Part shown: positions 1-61,921 of the stretch, in pieces | How positions within the stretch are numbered: the stretch's first letter is position 1 | How the letters are laid out: each line of letters begins with the position of its first letter | NCBI GenBank assembly: GCA_009760855.2 | Contig: WPIO01000019.1 | Location: 4,689,501-4,753,500, forward strand | From: Cristatella mucedo | Lineage: Eukaryota; Bryozoa; Phylactolaemata; Cristatellidae | Direction: 5' to 3' | Length of the DNA: 64,000 nt | The notes under the pieces: generated by a model | The model's input: the letters and a program-made list of their open reading frames with translations, nothing else | Databases searched by the model: none | What the model was told of the DNA's origin: nothing | Program-made: the position numbers and the translations under genes

Positions 1-384
1 TTTGGTTATTCTTTTCAGCAGGAGTTCTTAATCTGGGTCCTGTGGACCTTTCATGAGTCCACGGGTCCATGAATGGGTGTCAGGGGTCCGTGATTGCCAA
101 ATAAGAATTGGACACACGAAAAGATGTGATGTGGGAATTAGTTTCTTAGCTAAGCGGAAATTCGATAGGAAGGAAAATCGTGGTACTCTGTGCACAGACG
201 GAGCAGGTACGCTGCTGCTTGCAGACGTATCAGGTTTTGCTGCGTAGGTAAACAGAAAAGCTCATCTGGCCACCGCGAGCAATTGTATTCTACATCGGCA
301 TCAACAACACCGTCGGAAAGTCTGAAATGATTCTTGTCTATTAGCATGAAATTCACGTCAAATTCCTCAAAGGTAAGCAGTGAA

Positions 385-417
385 TACATACATACATACA
401 TACATATATATATATAT

Positions 418-466
<49 letters not shown>
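385..466. repeat. (CATA)n/(TA)n microsatellite
   Basis: CATA repeats grading into an uninterrupted TA tract. Open frames across it are repeat artefacts. Confidence 0.98.
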
Positions 467-467
<1 letters not shown>

Positions 468-633
468 CATGCAACCTATAACCAATCGATCGTGCTTCCT
501 TGTAGATATTGTAAAGTGCCTAGAAAGAGATAGAGCTGAGGGCACTGAATCAAATGTATTAATATCATGATTACTGTTTTTAAATCATACGACCAATAAA
601 TTTATTGAATCTTTCTGTTTTTCGATAATAATA

Positions 634-657
634 CATTTAAACTAATTAGTTTAAATG
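634..657. repeat. 24-bp perfect palindrome
   Basis: The half-site CATTTAAACTAA is followed at once by its reverse complement with no spacer, in AT-rich DNA upstream of SMYD4. It contains TTTAAA twice and a central TAATTA core. Confidence 0.95.
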
Positions 658-1081
658 CATGGAGTCAGCTAGAGTAGAGAAAATGTAAAAAGCTGAAAGA
701 GATGTTAGATACGAGTAGATTGGCATTTAGGTCATTGTAAATGTCATTATGTAAGGTAAAGTCGATGTCTAAGATTCTTTGTTGAAGTCCATAGTTACTT
801 TAAGATTTTTTTGGATTGAATACAGTTGTGGTCACTGGGCATCTAAGGGTAACAGGTACAGTATAATAGCAGGTAATAACAGGTACAGGGTACCGTAAAG
901 AGGATCCCTTGCAATGTTCTTAAAAATTTAAGGGCCTTTGTAATGAACTAGTGATTTCAGCATTTGATTTTTGCTCATAGAAGCGGAGCAAGCGAGAAAA
1001 AGTAACTCAGCAAATTGATTTCTCCAGCTTTGTCCTGGGAGTGTCTTTAATGGGCGAGGACCAAACTGTGGTCCCTCTTTG

Positions 1082-1082
<1 letters not shown>

Positions 1083-1178
<96 letters not shown>
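1083..1178. repeat. (TA)n microsatellite with TG end
   Basis: Nearly pure TA dinucleotides with one interrupting T at about 1138, ending in TGTGTG. Confidence 0.98.
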
Positions 1179-1440
1179 CTCGTGGATAGGTCAAGCTTAT
1201 ATACAGATGAATGGTGGATATATTTATGGAGCTGTTTAACTACACACCCGTATGCTTCAGCGGTCACAGAATAATAAGACTGTCTTGTATTGCGTCCCAA
1301 GAAAGCTTAATATCTATCTAGGCACTTTCGAACTCGCTTCAAGAGAATCAATACCCAAGGGGTAGTGACTTGTATGGCGTCAAGCTTGCGAGATTAAAAA
1401 AGTATCGTGCTTATGCCAGTATGCTAAAGCAAAAAAAAAA

Positions 1441-1610
1441 AGCTGATTTACCAGCCACATTTGTAGAGTGGCAGAAGAGCCTTAACGGCTGTCGCCACTA
1501 CTTGCAGTTGGCAATAAAAGATCGCACAGTTCAGGATTCTAACCCAAACCTCGATTGTGATAAGCGAGCACCTTACCTCCTGGGCTAAGGTGGAGACACT
1601 CATGGCCTCC
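1441..1610 (-). mobile_element. tRNA-derived SINE (family D)
   Basis: Minus-strand copy. The head reads CCTTAGCCCAGGAGGTAAGG (box A-like), followed by GGTTTGGGTTAGAATCC (box B-like) and a body shared with 9361-9525, 27763-27905 and 33268-33475. Confidence 0.6.
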
Positions 1611-1724
1611 GGTGAGTAAGACCTCAGGCTAGTAACGTGTACTGAATCGTGCATAAATTAACATGCAAAGCACACAGGAACAAAACAGATGAGCTTATTG
1701 GGACGAATTGAAAGCTGACCAGAA

Positions 1725-1935
1725 TAGACGTATCTTTAGCTGAAACTTACAATACGCAAGATCATTGCAGGCAGTGACCACAACAGGAAGCGAGTTCCAG
1801 ACTTTCGGCGCATTTGAGCTGAAGGCTCGGCCATCAAATATTTCAATTTAGTTTCACGGACAGCGAAATAACTGTATGCTGAGGAGCGGGTAGTGCGGGA
1901 GCATACTGGATGGGAATAATCCTTACGAATGATAG
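1725..1935 (-). mobile_element. Diverged L2-type retrotransposon fragment
   Basis: The minus strand encodes remnants of the conserved L2 C-terminal motif (..A-P-K-x-W-N-S-L-P..) and aligns by eye with other L2 tails here, such as 5265-5312. Confidence 0.5.
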
Positions 1936-2089
1936 CACACTTAGATAAACATAAAGACAGAACAGATAGATGCGGAACACAAAGTAACGAGGAGGATTTA
2001 TATACATAAACTAGGTGAAAAATTTAAATTCATCTTTTGTTTACATAATTTGCTTTTTCAGCGCCAGAGAGAGTGCTAGTGATAGAGAG

Positions 2090-2132
2090 ACACGCAAACA
2101 CACGCACACACACAGAGAAAGAGAGAGAGAGA

Positions 2133-2203
<71 letters not shown>
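2090..2203. repeat. (CA)n/(GA)n microsatellite
   Basis: Short CA run followed by about 85 bases of GA. It gives spurious R-E and S-L repeats in all frames. Confidence 0.98.
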
Positions 2204-2205
<2 letters not shown>

Positions 2206-2394
2206 TTCCTCCCGCGACAGGAAAATGAGATACCTGGAGAGGCGCATCGGGGAAACTTTGCTAGCCACTCGCCGGATGCGTGCAGGCGGGACGGGGCAGA
2301 AAACGGGCAGCGGCGGAGGTCGAATGGGTGCGCTACCTTCGCTTTAACCATTTTAGACAGCCTCTCGGCCTCCGAGCACTTCTCTGCAAAGGCC

Positions 2395-2681
2395 AAAGCG
2401 TCAAAGCCTGGAACTCTCTATCAACGCACATCACAACATCCCCTGAAATGATGACATTTAAAAGGAAGCTTAAAACGCACCGGTTTATTACAGCATAGGG
2501 CGAGTCTTTGTGATTCGTCCTTCGTGTGCAAACACCTGCTTACACTATGCCTGTTGCTTGCGGATGTTACCACCAAACATTTGGTAATGCTTTCTTCGCC
2601 ACATCTGTAAAGTGCCTAGAGAGAAATTCAGTTCTCTGATGGCGCTATACAATGCATTATTATTATTATTATTATTATCAG
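2395..2681 (+). mobile_element. L2-type LINE 3' end with (ATT)n tail
   Basis: Codes the L2 C-terminus (AWNSLSTHITTSPEMMTFKR, stop), then a 3' UTR ending in AAAGTGCCTAGAGAGA, GGCGCTATACAATG and (ATT)n. Strongly 5' truncated. Confidence 0.8.
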
Positions 2682-2951
2682 GGTGTGGGCCGAGGGACGT
2701 AGTGCTCGAACTTAATCGCTCACATGAAGGGCCGCAGTCGCGTAAATTCCAGCTCCGTCGTGCATCTTGGCACTAATTAATTAACCACCAGATTTTCGGC
2801 TTGGGTCTATCACAATTTATTACCTTGGTCAAAACGATATCGCTTACCAATCCTGGCTTTGGTGGTGTAACGCTAGATGCGACCTAGGGTGAGAACGGCT
2901 AATGAAAAAGCTAAATAATGTGATCGCTGTGATACATTTTGAGTAATTAAT

Positions 2952-42167
<39,216 letters not shown>

Positions 42168-42730
42168 TACCCTGCTCCGTCTGCGTCGACCACCGTGCCT
42201 GCCGAAGCCCGCAGAGATCGCCGGCCCTGGGCTTCGCGTGGCTGCTGGTGGCACGACCCGCCTCGAACCGGTGCCGCCGCACTGAGGGTGCTCTCGAAGC
42301 TTCCGTCTCTCCACAGGCGCGAAGGAGTCACATTTGCAGCCACCTCTCTGGCTGGCTATGAGAGAGCAGCTTCGACGGGATGCATGATGCCGTGCGGCAG
42401 TGAGAGTGCTAAGCTTTCTTAGTAGGCTGCCGAAGGAGTTCCTTAACAGGCTGCCACACCGGCCGGTGCAGGCAGATCTGTGTCGAAAGCAGCGGGCTTG
42501 AGAAGCAGGCAGACCTCGAGGTTCTGGTCATGCTTTTAACGTTTCGCTCGCTCACGGTGGCCATGAATCACTGCGATTCGCGTGAACCGGCAGCTCTCTT
42601 CAATGGTAGCTTCCGGTGCTTGTCAATCCCATTCGTGTTCGCTTATGGTGTAGCTGCATCACGAGGAGCCGATTGCTATCGCCCGTCAGCTGCTGCGTTT
42701 CTTTATCATCATCGTGATGAAATGTTTCTA

Positions 42731-42736
42731 ATAAAC
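42731..42736 (+). promoter_or_regulatory. Candidate SMYD4 polyadenylation signal 1
   Basis: AATAAA, 564 bases after the SMYD4 stop codon. Positionally plausible as the proximal signal. Confidence 0.5.
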
Positions 42737-42858
42737 AGCTGCGTCTGGCATGACTATTGCTGCTACTCGTTAACGGATTTCCTTCCGTGTACATAATGTG
42801 TTCTAGCGGCAGCACTCTCTGCACCACGAAGCCACGGAAATATTATTCAGTTGCAGCC

Positions 42859-42864
42859 AATAAA
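42859..42864 (+). promoter_or_regulatory. Candidate SMYD4 polyadenylation signal 2
   Basis: AATAAA followed within about 35 bases by a TA/TG dinucleotide tract, which would act as a GT-rich downstream element. Probably the distal SMYD4 poly(A) site. Confidence 0.5.
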
Positions 42865-42869
42865 GTCAT

Positions 42870-42870
<1 letters not shown>

Positions 42871-42929
<59 letters not shown>

Positions 42930-42930
42930 A
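42871..42930. repeat. (TA)n(TG)n(TA)n microsatellite
   Basis: Immediately follows the distal AATAAA of SMYD4. Confidence 0.97.
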
Positions 42931-45020
42931 TGTCTGATCATTTTATGTCTGATTTCGGTTACAAATCCACGATTTCAGAAAATAAAGCTCCAGGACATTG
43001 GATGGCATATACAGCAAAATGCTTCCAACCGAAATGAGAAAAAATATTAGCACTAAGGTATACAAGCAGAGCTGAACTCTTCAAATGAGTTCATGAACAT
43101 TTCAAATTTGTACTCTCGCGAAGTTTTGGCTGAGCAATGGAACTTACAAGGTACAAAGCTATACTAAAAATGAAGCTTTTTAAGCATCACAAGTTACACC
43201 TCAACAAGCTTCGTGCATGTACCTCGATATATCAAGGTTCAGCGTGTTAGGATACAAGTCATGTATGATGTAGAGATCGGTAAATGTGTTATTTGTAGAT
43301 ATGTTGCTTCCGGTTTACATCCGGGTTAGACGTGGTTTGCATGACCACTCTTTCTTTTATGTGGAAATTGTCAGAACTTCAGACCCCATTTTAAACAAAT
43401 TTGTCCGAATGCACCCTAGACAAATATTCAATTGTCAACAAATTTTATAAGTTTTTCTTGACACTCCCCCCTTAATCATCAAGGGAATTCGGCAGGGTTG
43501 GGAGCTCTCTGAAGCGGAAGTTGGGTTTTTAGCGCTTCACTGTAGTACTCCGTTGTCTAGGAACCGTGTTTATACCTTGCGATGTCGTAACCTTAATTAG
43601 CCTCTGATTTATTAGAGCATGTTTCCTCCGTAGCTGCCTACCTTTGTATGGTACTGGCATTTCGCTGATAATTAGAATATTTTTTGCTTTTATTGTATGG
43701 AGATAGATCAGATCAGCTTAAGATACTCCGATCCGAAACTCGAAGAAGCTTATGATAGTAAATAGTTACCCAAGCGCTAAATTTGCACCCAAAAAATGTT
43801 GATACACCATCGAAAGGTATGCTCGCATACGTCACAAAATATGGAGCGACGTCGCGGGAGCATGAGTTTGCTATGTGCTGCTGAGATTGTCTGCTTGGTC
43901 GCCGAGGATGATGAATGGTAGTCACTCCTAGGTGACCGGCTGATCAGCATTTTTCGCTAAGCCCAAAGATGTTTTCCAAAGGAGTTTAAACGCCAGATGA
44001 TTTTACTTTGCGTCACTTTAGCTTTGTTACTCTGTAAGTAATTATGCATTATGCAATTGTAATGTATCATCATCTGTAACTCTACAAAGACTCGGTGGGT
44101 TTTTGTATAGTGTCCGGAGAGTTGTGTGCAGCGCTCTCACAGCCTAAGCGGCTTTCGGCACGCATCCAATAGCCAACAGACTTCGTCTCGCACAGCAAAG
44201 AGAACGTGAGAAGCATAGCAGAGTCTGGAGAGCAGTCGAGGTAGTGAGTAGCATTTCGCTATTGCGACTCTCTGTGATGTCCGACTCTCTGCGAGGCTAG
44301 GTTGCATGTTAAAAGGACGTTCAGACAACAGAAAGATATCGCACGAAGTGCGTTCTCCCCGGCAACAAGATTAGGTGCTAGAGTGCATTGATGTCGCATC
44401 GGTTTCATAGACCGGGTTGCTGAGAAATTTCATTGCCTTCTACCCCTTCTACCGTGAAAGGAGAATCAACATTTCTAGAGGCAATAGACCATTTTTTTTA
44501 AACAGACGTTCAGACCAACCTCTATTAAGTAGGCGGTATTGTTGTGGCAGGTGCTGGTTCACAACTAAGATCCTCTACTTTCAGCTGGGAAATCGAGTGC
44601 TTTCTCAAGGGCAAAGTAGATATTCGAAGGTGAAGCTACTATCTAAGGGATTATGTGAATGGCTGTATTTGCGAAAGTGCACTCGCTCAGTGATGGGCCA
44701 CTCACCGGGTTCAAAAGAAGGCAGAGGATAAGTGAAGTGGCTCGTTTGAGCCGCTCATACCACCATTACCATTTATTCACTATCATTTAGATTATCAACG
44801 AATAAAAGCATTAGAGCTAGCTTCTTTGGCACTCAAGCGAGAATAATCACGCGCCAAAGACTTTAAAAAAAACCCTGAATGCCATTGACAGTGTGGCGTG
44901 CTACCATATCTAGCCTTCTTCAAATTAAATGGTATTGTTCATTTGCAAGGTGGAAACCCACTAAATCACTGACGGTATATGTATTAATAGTCGGCCGCTA
45001 AGCACAAATGAATGGCTAGA
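42931..45020. other. Intergenic DNA between SMYD4 and the Ig-like gene
   Basis: Contains only the family B fragment at 44060. CTTGACACTCCCCCCTTAAT near 43460 is notable but unassigned. No frame looks coding. Confidence 0.5.
44060..44260 (-). mobile_element. Family B L2 3' end
   Basis: AATGTATCATCATCTGTAAC, CTCTACAAAGACTCGGTGGG and CCTAAGCGGCTTTCGGCACG match 31271-31470. Confidence 0.75.
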
Positions 45021-45026
45021 CTTAAA

Positions 45027-45385
45027 CAATAATAATAATAACACATTTGATATAGCGCCCTTAGAGAACTCAATCTCTTTCTAGGCACTTTACATTTGCT
45101 GAAAAGAAGCACTATTGAATGGTTAGTGGTAGCATGTTCGATTACCAGCAAGAATAACATGGTTAGGGGTGACATGCACGGGGTCAGCATGCAAGTATGA
45201 TTAGTGGCAGCATGCACAGTGTCAGCACGCATTAGCACACAAAGGACGAATCACGAAGACCCACTACATGCTGTGATAAATAGATGCGTTTTTAGTTTTT
45301 TATGTGGTCAAATCAGGAGACGTCGTGACGTATGTCGAGAGTGAGTTCCCGGCTTTGAGAGCATACGAACTAAAGGCACAGTGGT
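45027..45385 (-). mobile_element. L2 (family A) 3' end
   Basis: (AAT)n, then TAGCGCCCTTAGAGAACTCA and the UTR to GAGTTCCCGGCTTTGAGAGC. Confidence 0.78.
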
Positions 45386-45598
45386 ACAAATGCTAACTAA
45401 GACTGACCATTGTCGACGCAGTTGGTAAAATTTCGCACGTCCGCCATTATCGAACGAGGTTACTCATTAAGCCACATAAGCGGCAAAAAGAGCCAAATCC
45501 ACATTTATGAACAGGAAGCAGTCCGGGCAGAAGAAAAAGTAAAAGCTGTGTAACTGCAGGCAAAGCCGCGCAAAAAGGAGTCTGCTCTTCGTACTTAC

Positions 45599-45920
45599 CG
45601 AAATAAGATCTCGATCCCACGTTCCTCTTAGAGCACGCTTTCCCGGCGTACGAAGATTTCGCTCTACAATCCGTTCGAAAATTTTCCTGCAGTGTTCGGT
45701 CCGCGATTAATGCATTTGACGGATGCACTTGTCCTCCCGGGTGAGGTGCACTACGCACCAACTCATAGACATCGATGGTGAGCGCTACGTCCCCTGAGGC
45801 TGCTGCCTGCCGGATGCTGCCGACTGCATCCGGACTTGCACGCGAGTACAGCCGATGCGATCTTTTCCACTGTTGACTGACTCTGTCGCTTGTAGCGTCT
45901 CGCAACGCACGTTTAACCAC
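45599..45920 (-). other. Possible minus-strand exon with consensus donor
   Basis: An open minus-strand frame of about 107 codons ends at TTCG|GTAAGT (donor at 45598-45597). The frame has no ATG of its own (it begins at a GTG), and the protein is not recognised. It could be an exon of an unplaced gene or transcript firing opposite to the Ig-like gene, or chance in GC-rich DNA. Confidence 0.2.
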
Positions 45921-46189
45921 TTGCAGCGGGTTTGCCTGGAGTTCTCACCGTCGACATTGAAGTATGGGTTGAAAAGCCGCGATTCATAGTGATTGGAATG
46001 CCGACTGACTTCCTATTGAATTGTTCGGCAGCAGGAGCGTCAAGGCAAGGGCGTTGTCAACGTGTCGCGCTCACTCCGCTTGTCCCTTCGCGTTTTCTGC
46101 GCTCGTTAGACGTGTCGCGAAATAGCGAACTGTGCTGTAATTGCTGATCTACCGACCGACCGCGCTCAGCACGCTTAAGACTTCGGAAA

Positions 46190-57099
<10,910 letters not shown>

Positions 57100-58789
57100 G
57101 CGGACGGACGGACGGCAGCAGTGCGGCGTGACCGAGCTCGCAGCAGCGCGAGAGCTTCGCGAGCCGCCGCCTCCTCGACCGTGGAGCTGCCGACCGTAAC
57201 TCGGCGGCGGAATCCAATAACTGGCCAGAACCAACCAGCCTTCTCATTCGTGGTGCCTCGCTAGTTTTCTATGCGAAGGTCGACGTTGCACTCGAAAATC
57301 CCGCACAGCGTGGGGCGAGTACCGTTTCGAGCGAGCGCGAGTTAAGTGTCGGGGCGCTCCTGCCAGATTGCCGGCTGCCCAAAGTCCAGAAACTTCAACG
57401 TCTCGGCAGGTGCCGGGACGTCACTACTGGTGATTCGGTAGGAGTCCAAGCTGCCGAGGGGCAAGCTGCTTAGCGCCTCCACCCTTCGAGCAATCAGGCA
57501 GCGCTGTGGCCGCGATGTAAATCAAGCCTGTCCGTTCGTGCCCACTTCACATTGTGCAGTGGCTAGGTCTAATCCAGCTGGCCAGTCACCTGAGAAAATC
57601 CACAACGTTCCATTCTTAGCCAGCTTGCCGCGATGGTGCCGCCGCCGCCGAGCTGCAAAGCCTCGATGCGAAGCTCTCGCTCTGGGTCGTTCGAGCCTCT
57701 CAACACCTTCGTATCTTTCCCGGCCCTTCGTGGCCGGCCGGCCATCTAAGCCCAGCCTCGGAGCCTACCGTGTGCAATATCCGAATCTGTGGACCCAGCC
57801 GAAGGCTAAGTCGATAGTCCACCGACGTCCAACGAGGCTGGCGGCCAGCGTCTGGCAGCCGGGTCCGTCCGGGAGCAAACATCGTCGAACTTGGAGCGTT
57901 AGCGGGAACAAGCTAGCCGGCCGAGGGCTTACTGATGGACAGTTGTGTGTGTGTGTGTATGAGAGTGCGTGCTAGAGGGAGAGAGGCTGTGATCCAGCGT
58001 CAGGCAGACTTGCAGTGAGCCGTCGTGCATCAGCAACGACTGCAGGACATTTGATGCACTGTAGACCTCATAAAACATTTTCTACCTGCTCTCCACTCGT
58101 TTAGAACTATGTTTAGTGTTTTTTTTTATAAATGTGATGCTCTACCTTCAACCAATTCGCACGGTGAAGGTACACTGTACAGAGTGCCTGCAGCCTTTGA
58201 AAGACTCGAAGTCTTGCTATCGCCTTAGATTACATAACTGCTCTTGCACATGGTATAATTAAAGACTTGGTGACTAAGGCTCCAGTAGTGCAGTAAAGTA
58301 AAGCTGATTCAACGGGCTCATCGACTTAGCGGTAGGGAAGCCTTAGCCGAAATTAACCCGCTCGCAGCAGGCAGTTTCGGATTGGGTGCTGCAGGATTCG
58401 GAAGTCACGTCGTAGTTGAACAGTACTTTGGGCAAAGACCGAGGGTGGAGGATTCGCATAGCTTCTCGTGATCCTCGAAGCTTCTTCCCAATTCTTGACG
58501 GACTTCTAGGCGGATCCCCGTAACTGCAGTCGTGGCCGATCTCTTTGTCTTCACTCATTAAGAAGCTAATAACTAAACCGGGAGAACTCGAGCAACTTCC
58601 TCGCTTTTCCTATGAGCGACACTGAAACAAGTATTGCAGACCAGCTAAGCTCTTACATTACAAATCAAATATGTAAGTTCAAGTGAGGTTTTATTTTCGA
58701 GCAAATCAATCCCACTGATTCAGCACAACCGCGAGTTTGTAACGATCTTCTCAGGAGTGCTGAGTCCCTCTACTAGTTCTGCTGAATCT
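57100..58789. other. Ig-like gene 3' UTR candidate and flank
   Basis: GC-rich at first, becoming AT-rich after 58000. Open frames in several phases look like composition effects. A minus-strand frame at 58343-58558 has an ATG but no recognised homology. Confidence 0.4.
58258..58263 (+). promoter_or_regulatory. Candidate polyadenylation signal of the Ig-like gene
   Basis: ATTAAA about 1.16 kb after the TGA at 57099. It is a common variant signal in a suitable position; no closer canonical AATAAA was seen. Confidence 0.25.
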
Positions 58790-59575
58790 CTGCAGAGTTT
58801 AGTACCATTGATCACCAAGTCCTTCTGGAGTGCTTACCATCTAGTCTGGGCATTGCTTGCTCTTCACTGCAATGGTTTAGGTCCTATATTTGTGGAAGCT
58901 TTCACAGTATATTAACGGCCATCGGTTGAGCCTTTAAGGTATAGGGTACCCCGGGGATCTGTTCTAGGTCCACTCCTTTTGACTAATTTATAGCCTCCCT
59001 CTTGCCACAGTAATCGCCAAGCACAACCTCGGCTTTTATTTTTATGCACACGACACACAGCTACACGCGTGCTTTGACCCCTCTTTGGCTTTTTTCCTTT
59101 AGTCCTTTCTATTGCTGAAACTGCCCACGGATGTCGGCGGCTTTCTCGAATTTAATTACGATACAACTAATTTAATAATTATGGGCTAACCGTGTCAATA
59201 AGAAACTAGAAAGCCCAATCCTCAAAGTGAGATCTGGCAGTTTATCTCTTGTAACCTGTACAAGAAATCTGGGTGTCCTCTTACAAACCTTTGACCCCTC
59301 ACTAGATGACAGCTCCGACTTCAGCCTGCGTACTTTCAGCTACGTATCGTGGCAGGTATTTAGGCGTCTTTTGGTAACGATACACCAGACAAGCTGATAC
59401 ATGTATTGGTGACAGGTGGTCCAAACATATGTAATTCATTACTTGCAGGTCTTCTTACCCTTGCTATTTGAAGCTTAGTTGGTGCAAAATTCTGTAGCCA
59501 TGTTGTCTGTCGTGAACGACACAAGCGTGCTGCCACTAACCACATTTGCATGCTATTATTATTATCATTAACTTT
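58790..59575 (+). mobile_element. Decayed L2 reverse transcriptase
   Basis: Plus-strand traces: FSTIDHQVLLECL (motif A), a degraded S-R-S-T-P region, CTRNLGVLLQTFDPSLDD and a terminal segment with many stops. Confidence 0.68.
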
Positions 59576-59905
59576 ATCAGTACAGCTCTCCTCCACAGAC
59601 AGCCAATCCTAATAAGGCAGAAAGGGTGTGCAAAGGGTGGGCAAGCAGCTCGGCACGTCCCTTCAGCCCGGTCTGCAGGTCACGTGGCAGGTCACGGGGA
59701 ATACCTAAGCAGGTCACGGGGCCGGTCCAATGCCGGGCGCCTGCCGGTCCTTCTTCCTCATGCCACAGTTGGCTGGACCGCGGCGGCACCTTCGCCATAA
59801 ACGGCAACATGTCTAGGTAGCAAGCATGAGCTATCTACGAAAAAGCAATATAATGTTTGCAGTGCATAACTGCACAAACTCAACGTTCTTGCTGAGCGAC
59901 GTTGC

Positions 59906-60766
59906 AAAAACTAAATAATAATAATGCACTTGATAAAGTGCCCTCAGAGAACTTAATCTCTTTCTAGGCGCTTTACATTTGCTGCAAAGTGAAATGCAAT
60001 TGAATGGTAAGTAAAATCATGCTTGAAAAACAAACAAAATGAATAATATGGTAAGGGGTGACATGCACAGGGTCAGCATGCAAATGTGGTTAGTGGCAGC
60101 ATGCACAGTGTCAGCACGCATAAGCACACAAGGGAGGAATCACAGGGACCCAATAAATGCTGTCCTAAATAAGTGTGTTTTTAGGTTCCTTTTAAATGTG
60201 GTCAGGTCAGGGGATGTTCTGACGCAGGTCGGGAGGGAGTTCCAGGCTTTGGGAGCATATGAACTAAATGCACGGTTTCCAAAGGATTTAAGGTTTGTAT
60301 GAGGTATTTCTAGACTGTTGGATTCCGAAAAGAGGGTGGTACGGTGCTTGGCCTGATGGGGTAGTATATCTGACAGATAGGCTGGAGCCATAGAATGAAG
60401 GGACCTAAAAGTGAGCGACAAAACCTTGAAGTCAAGTTTTGCACAAGCTGCAATCGCCTGATCGCACATGCTGGTAGGCCAGTAAGCAGTGAGTTGCAGA
60501 AGTCGAGACGGGATGTCACGAATGCATGGACCAACTTGGGACGTGGTATCCTTATCTAAACAAGCCCGAATTTTAGCAATGTTATGAAGCTGAGAATAAG
60601 CAGATTTGACTGTGGAGCTGATATGGTCGTCTAACGAGAGGTCGCTTTGGAATATGACACCTAGATTTCGAGCTGATTCAACTGGAGATATGCTGGCAGA
60701 GCCAATTTTGAGAGGCAAACCCAGTGTGATTCAGAGATTGGAAACGCTGACTTTAAAAAAACTAAA
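59906..60766 (-). mobile_element. L2 (family A) with 5' inversion and 10-bp TSD
   Basis: TSD AAAAACTAAA at 59906-59915 and 60757-60766. The minus-strand element runs 59916 to about 60711, then a 5' segment (about 60713-60755) is inverted: AGGCAAACCCAGTGTGATTC is the reverse complement of sequence that follows in the 28604-29614 copy. A 93-base internal deletion lies near 60435. Confidence 0.88.
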
Positions 60767-60829
60767 GGTTACAGAGACAGTGGCGTTCTCTAAGCAACGC
60801 AAGGGTCTAAATCCCCTACACCGATAACG

Positions 60830-61417
60830 ATGCTAGCTCAAATTGTACGTGTAATGACTGCTATTGTTGGGTCGCAGGAATTAAAAAGGGCAGCAATAGC
60901 TGCAGCAATTTCTGCACAGTGCCACTCAGGGGTCAGAACCGATAGTAGTAAGTGCCAAAATGAGTGTGGCTGAAACAAGCTGAGGTAGCCTTGCACATGA
61001 TAGCACAAAGATGAGCGAGCCCCAAGTTATCAACTGATCTGCATAGCCAATAATGCGGGTAATGGCAACAAGCACAAGTTCATTCCTACCCAACAGCCTA
61101 TACTATCTGTTACACACTCAATGCTAGGGGTAAACAAGAGTGTTCAGCATATAATATGCAGATTGCGATTGGTAAGATTTAGACAATTGGAATTAGCTAA
61201 ACTCGTCTCCACCAACTCGTAACTCCATCGTCTTGCACGAATGCCATCCATGAATGAAACAGCAGGTTATGAGTAGGACTATCAACACTCAGAGCACCAG
61301 ACAATGCATTGCATAGCATGGCTAGGTTGCGGACGAATAGTGCAGCATATTCACAGCATAGGCGACAGGAAACACTTCCCACCGGCGTACTGGACGTATT
61401 GACAATGAGTCGGCCAG
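60830..61417. other. Intergenic DNA downstream of ALG2
   Basis: No gene or repeat recognised. Confidence 0.5.
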
Positions 61418-61423
61418 TTTATT
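61418..61423 (-). promoter_or_regulatory. AATAAA overlapping the ALG2 stop codon
   Basis: The minus strand reads AAA-TAA-A at the end of the ORF, so AATAAA includes the stop. No other canonical signal was noticed in the next few hundred bases. Confidence 0.25.
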
Positions 61424-61921
61424 TTGCTAGTTCTGCCACCAACCTGTCCAGCTTGCTGGCATATGCCTGAAACGAGAAGGTTCGAGTTACATGGTCTCTG
61501 CCCTGCCGGCCAAGCATCTCTCGTAAGCTACTGTCTGTGAGAAACTTCTCCATGGCCTGAGCGAAGCCTGCAGGTGTTGGCTCACAGAGGAAACCAGTTT
61601 CGCCATGCTTTACTGTCTCTAGCGGACCGCCACTGTTCACAGCAATAACGGGGCACCGCATGTACATCGACTCCAGTGGTACGATACCGAAGTGTTCGTT
61701 TGAAGGTGTGTAAAGCAGGCAGGTGCTGCTTGCCAACAGAGCTTTCTTCTCGGCATCGCTGAAGGAACGGAGGAAGGTGACATGATCAGCGAGTCCTGCA
61801 CTCGATGCAGTGCGCACCAGCTCATCATAGTACTCCTTGTTCTCGACCACTCTCTCATCATAGCCGCCGGCTATGATGGCTTGAATTCCTCGTAAATGGC
61901 CAAGACGTGCTTTCAATTCAT
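61419..61921 (-). CDS. ALG2: ALG2 exon 3 (terminal)
   Basis: Acceptor TTTTTTTAAG, stop TAA at 61421-61419. Codes the nucleotide-sugar lobe with E-x7-E. AAG rather than CAG at the acceptor is acceptable after the long T tract. Confidence 0.95.

Noticed and set aside
2015-2396. Long open frames of Arg-Glu or Ser-Leu repeats
   Set aside because: They are translations of the GA microsatellite, as are those at 51538-51930 and 52618-52903.
43440-43500. CTTGACACTCCCCCCTTAAT as an LTR or primer-binding site
   Set aside because: No paired LTR or polymerase coding sequence nearby; the resemblance is too vague.
57538-57975. 145-residue plus-strand frame
   Set aside because: No domain, begins in probable 3' UTR, and fits chance openness in GC-rich DNA.
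59575-59820. 84-residue frame with GGTCACG-type direct repeats
   Set aside because: No recognised domain and no splice context. The repeats are short and imperfect.
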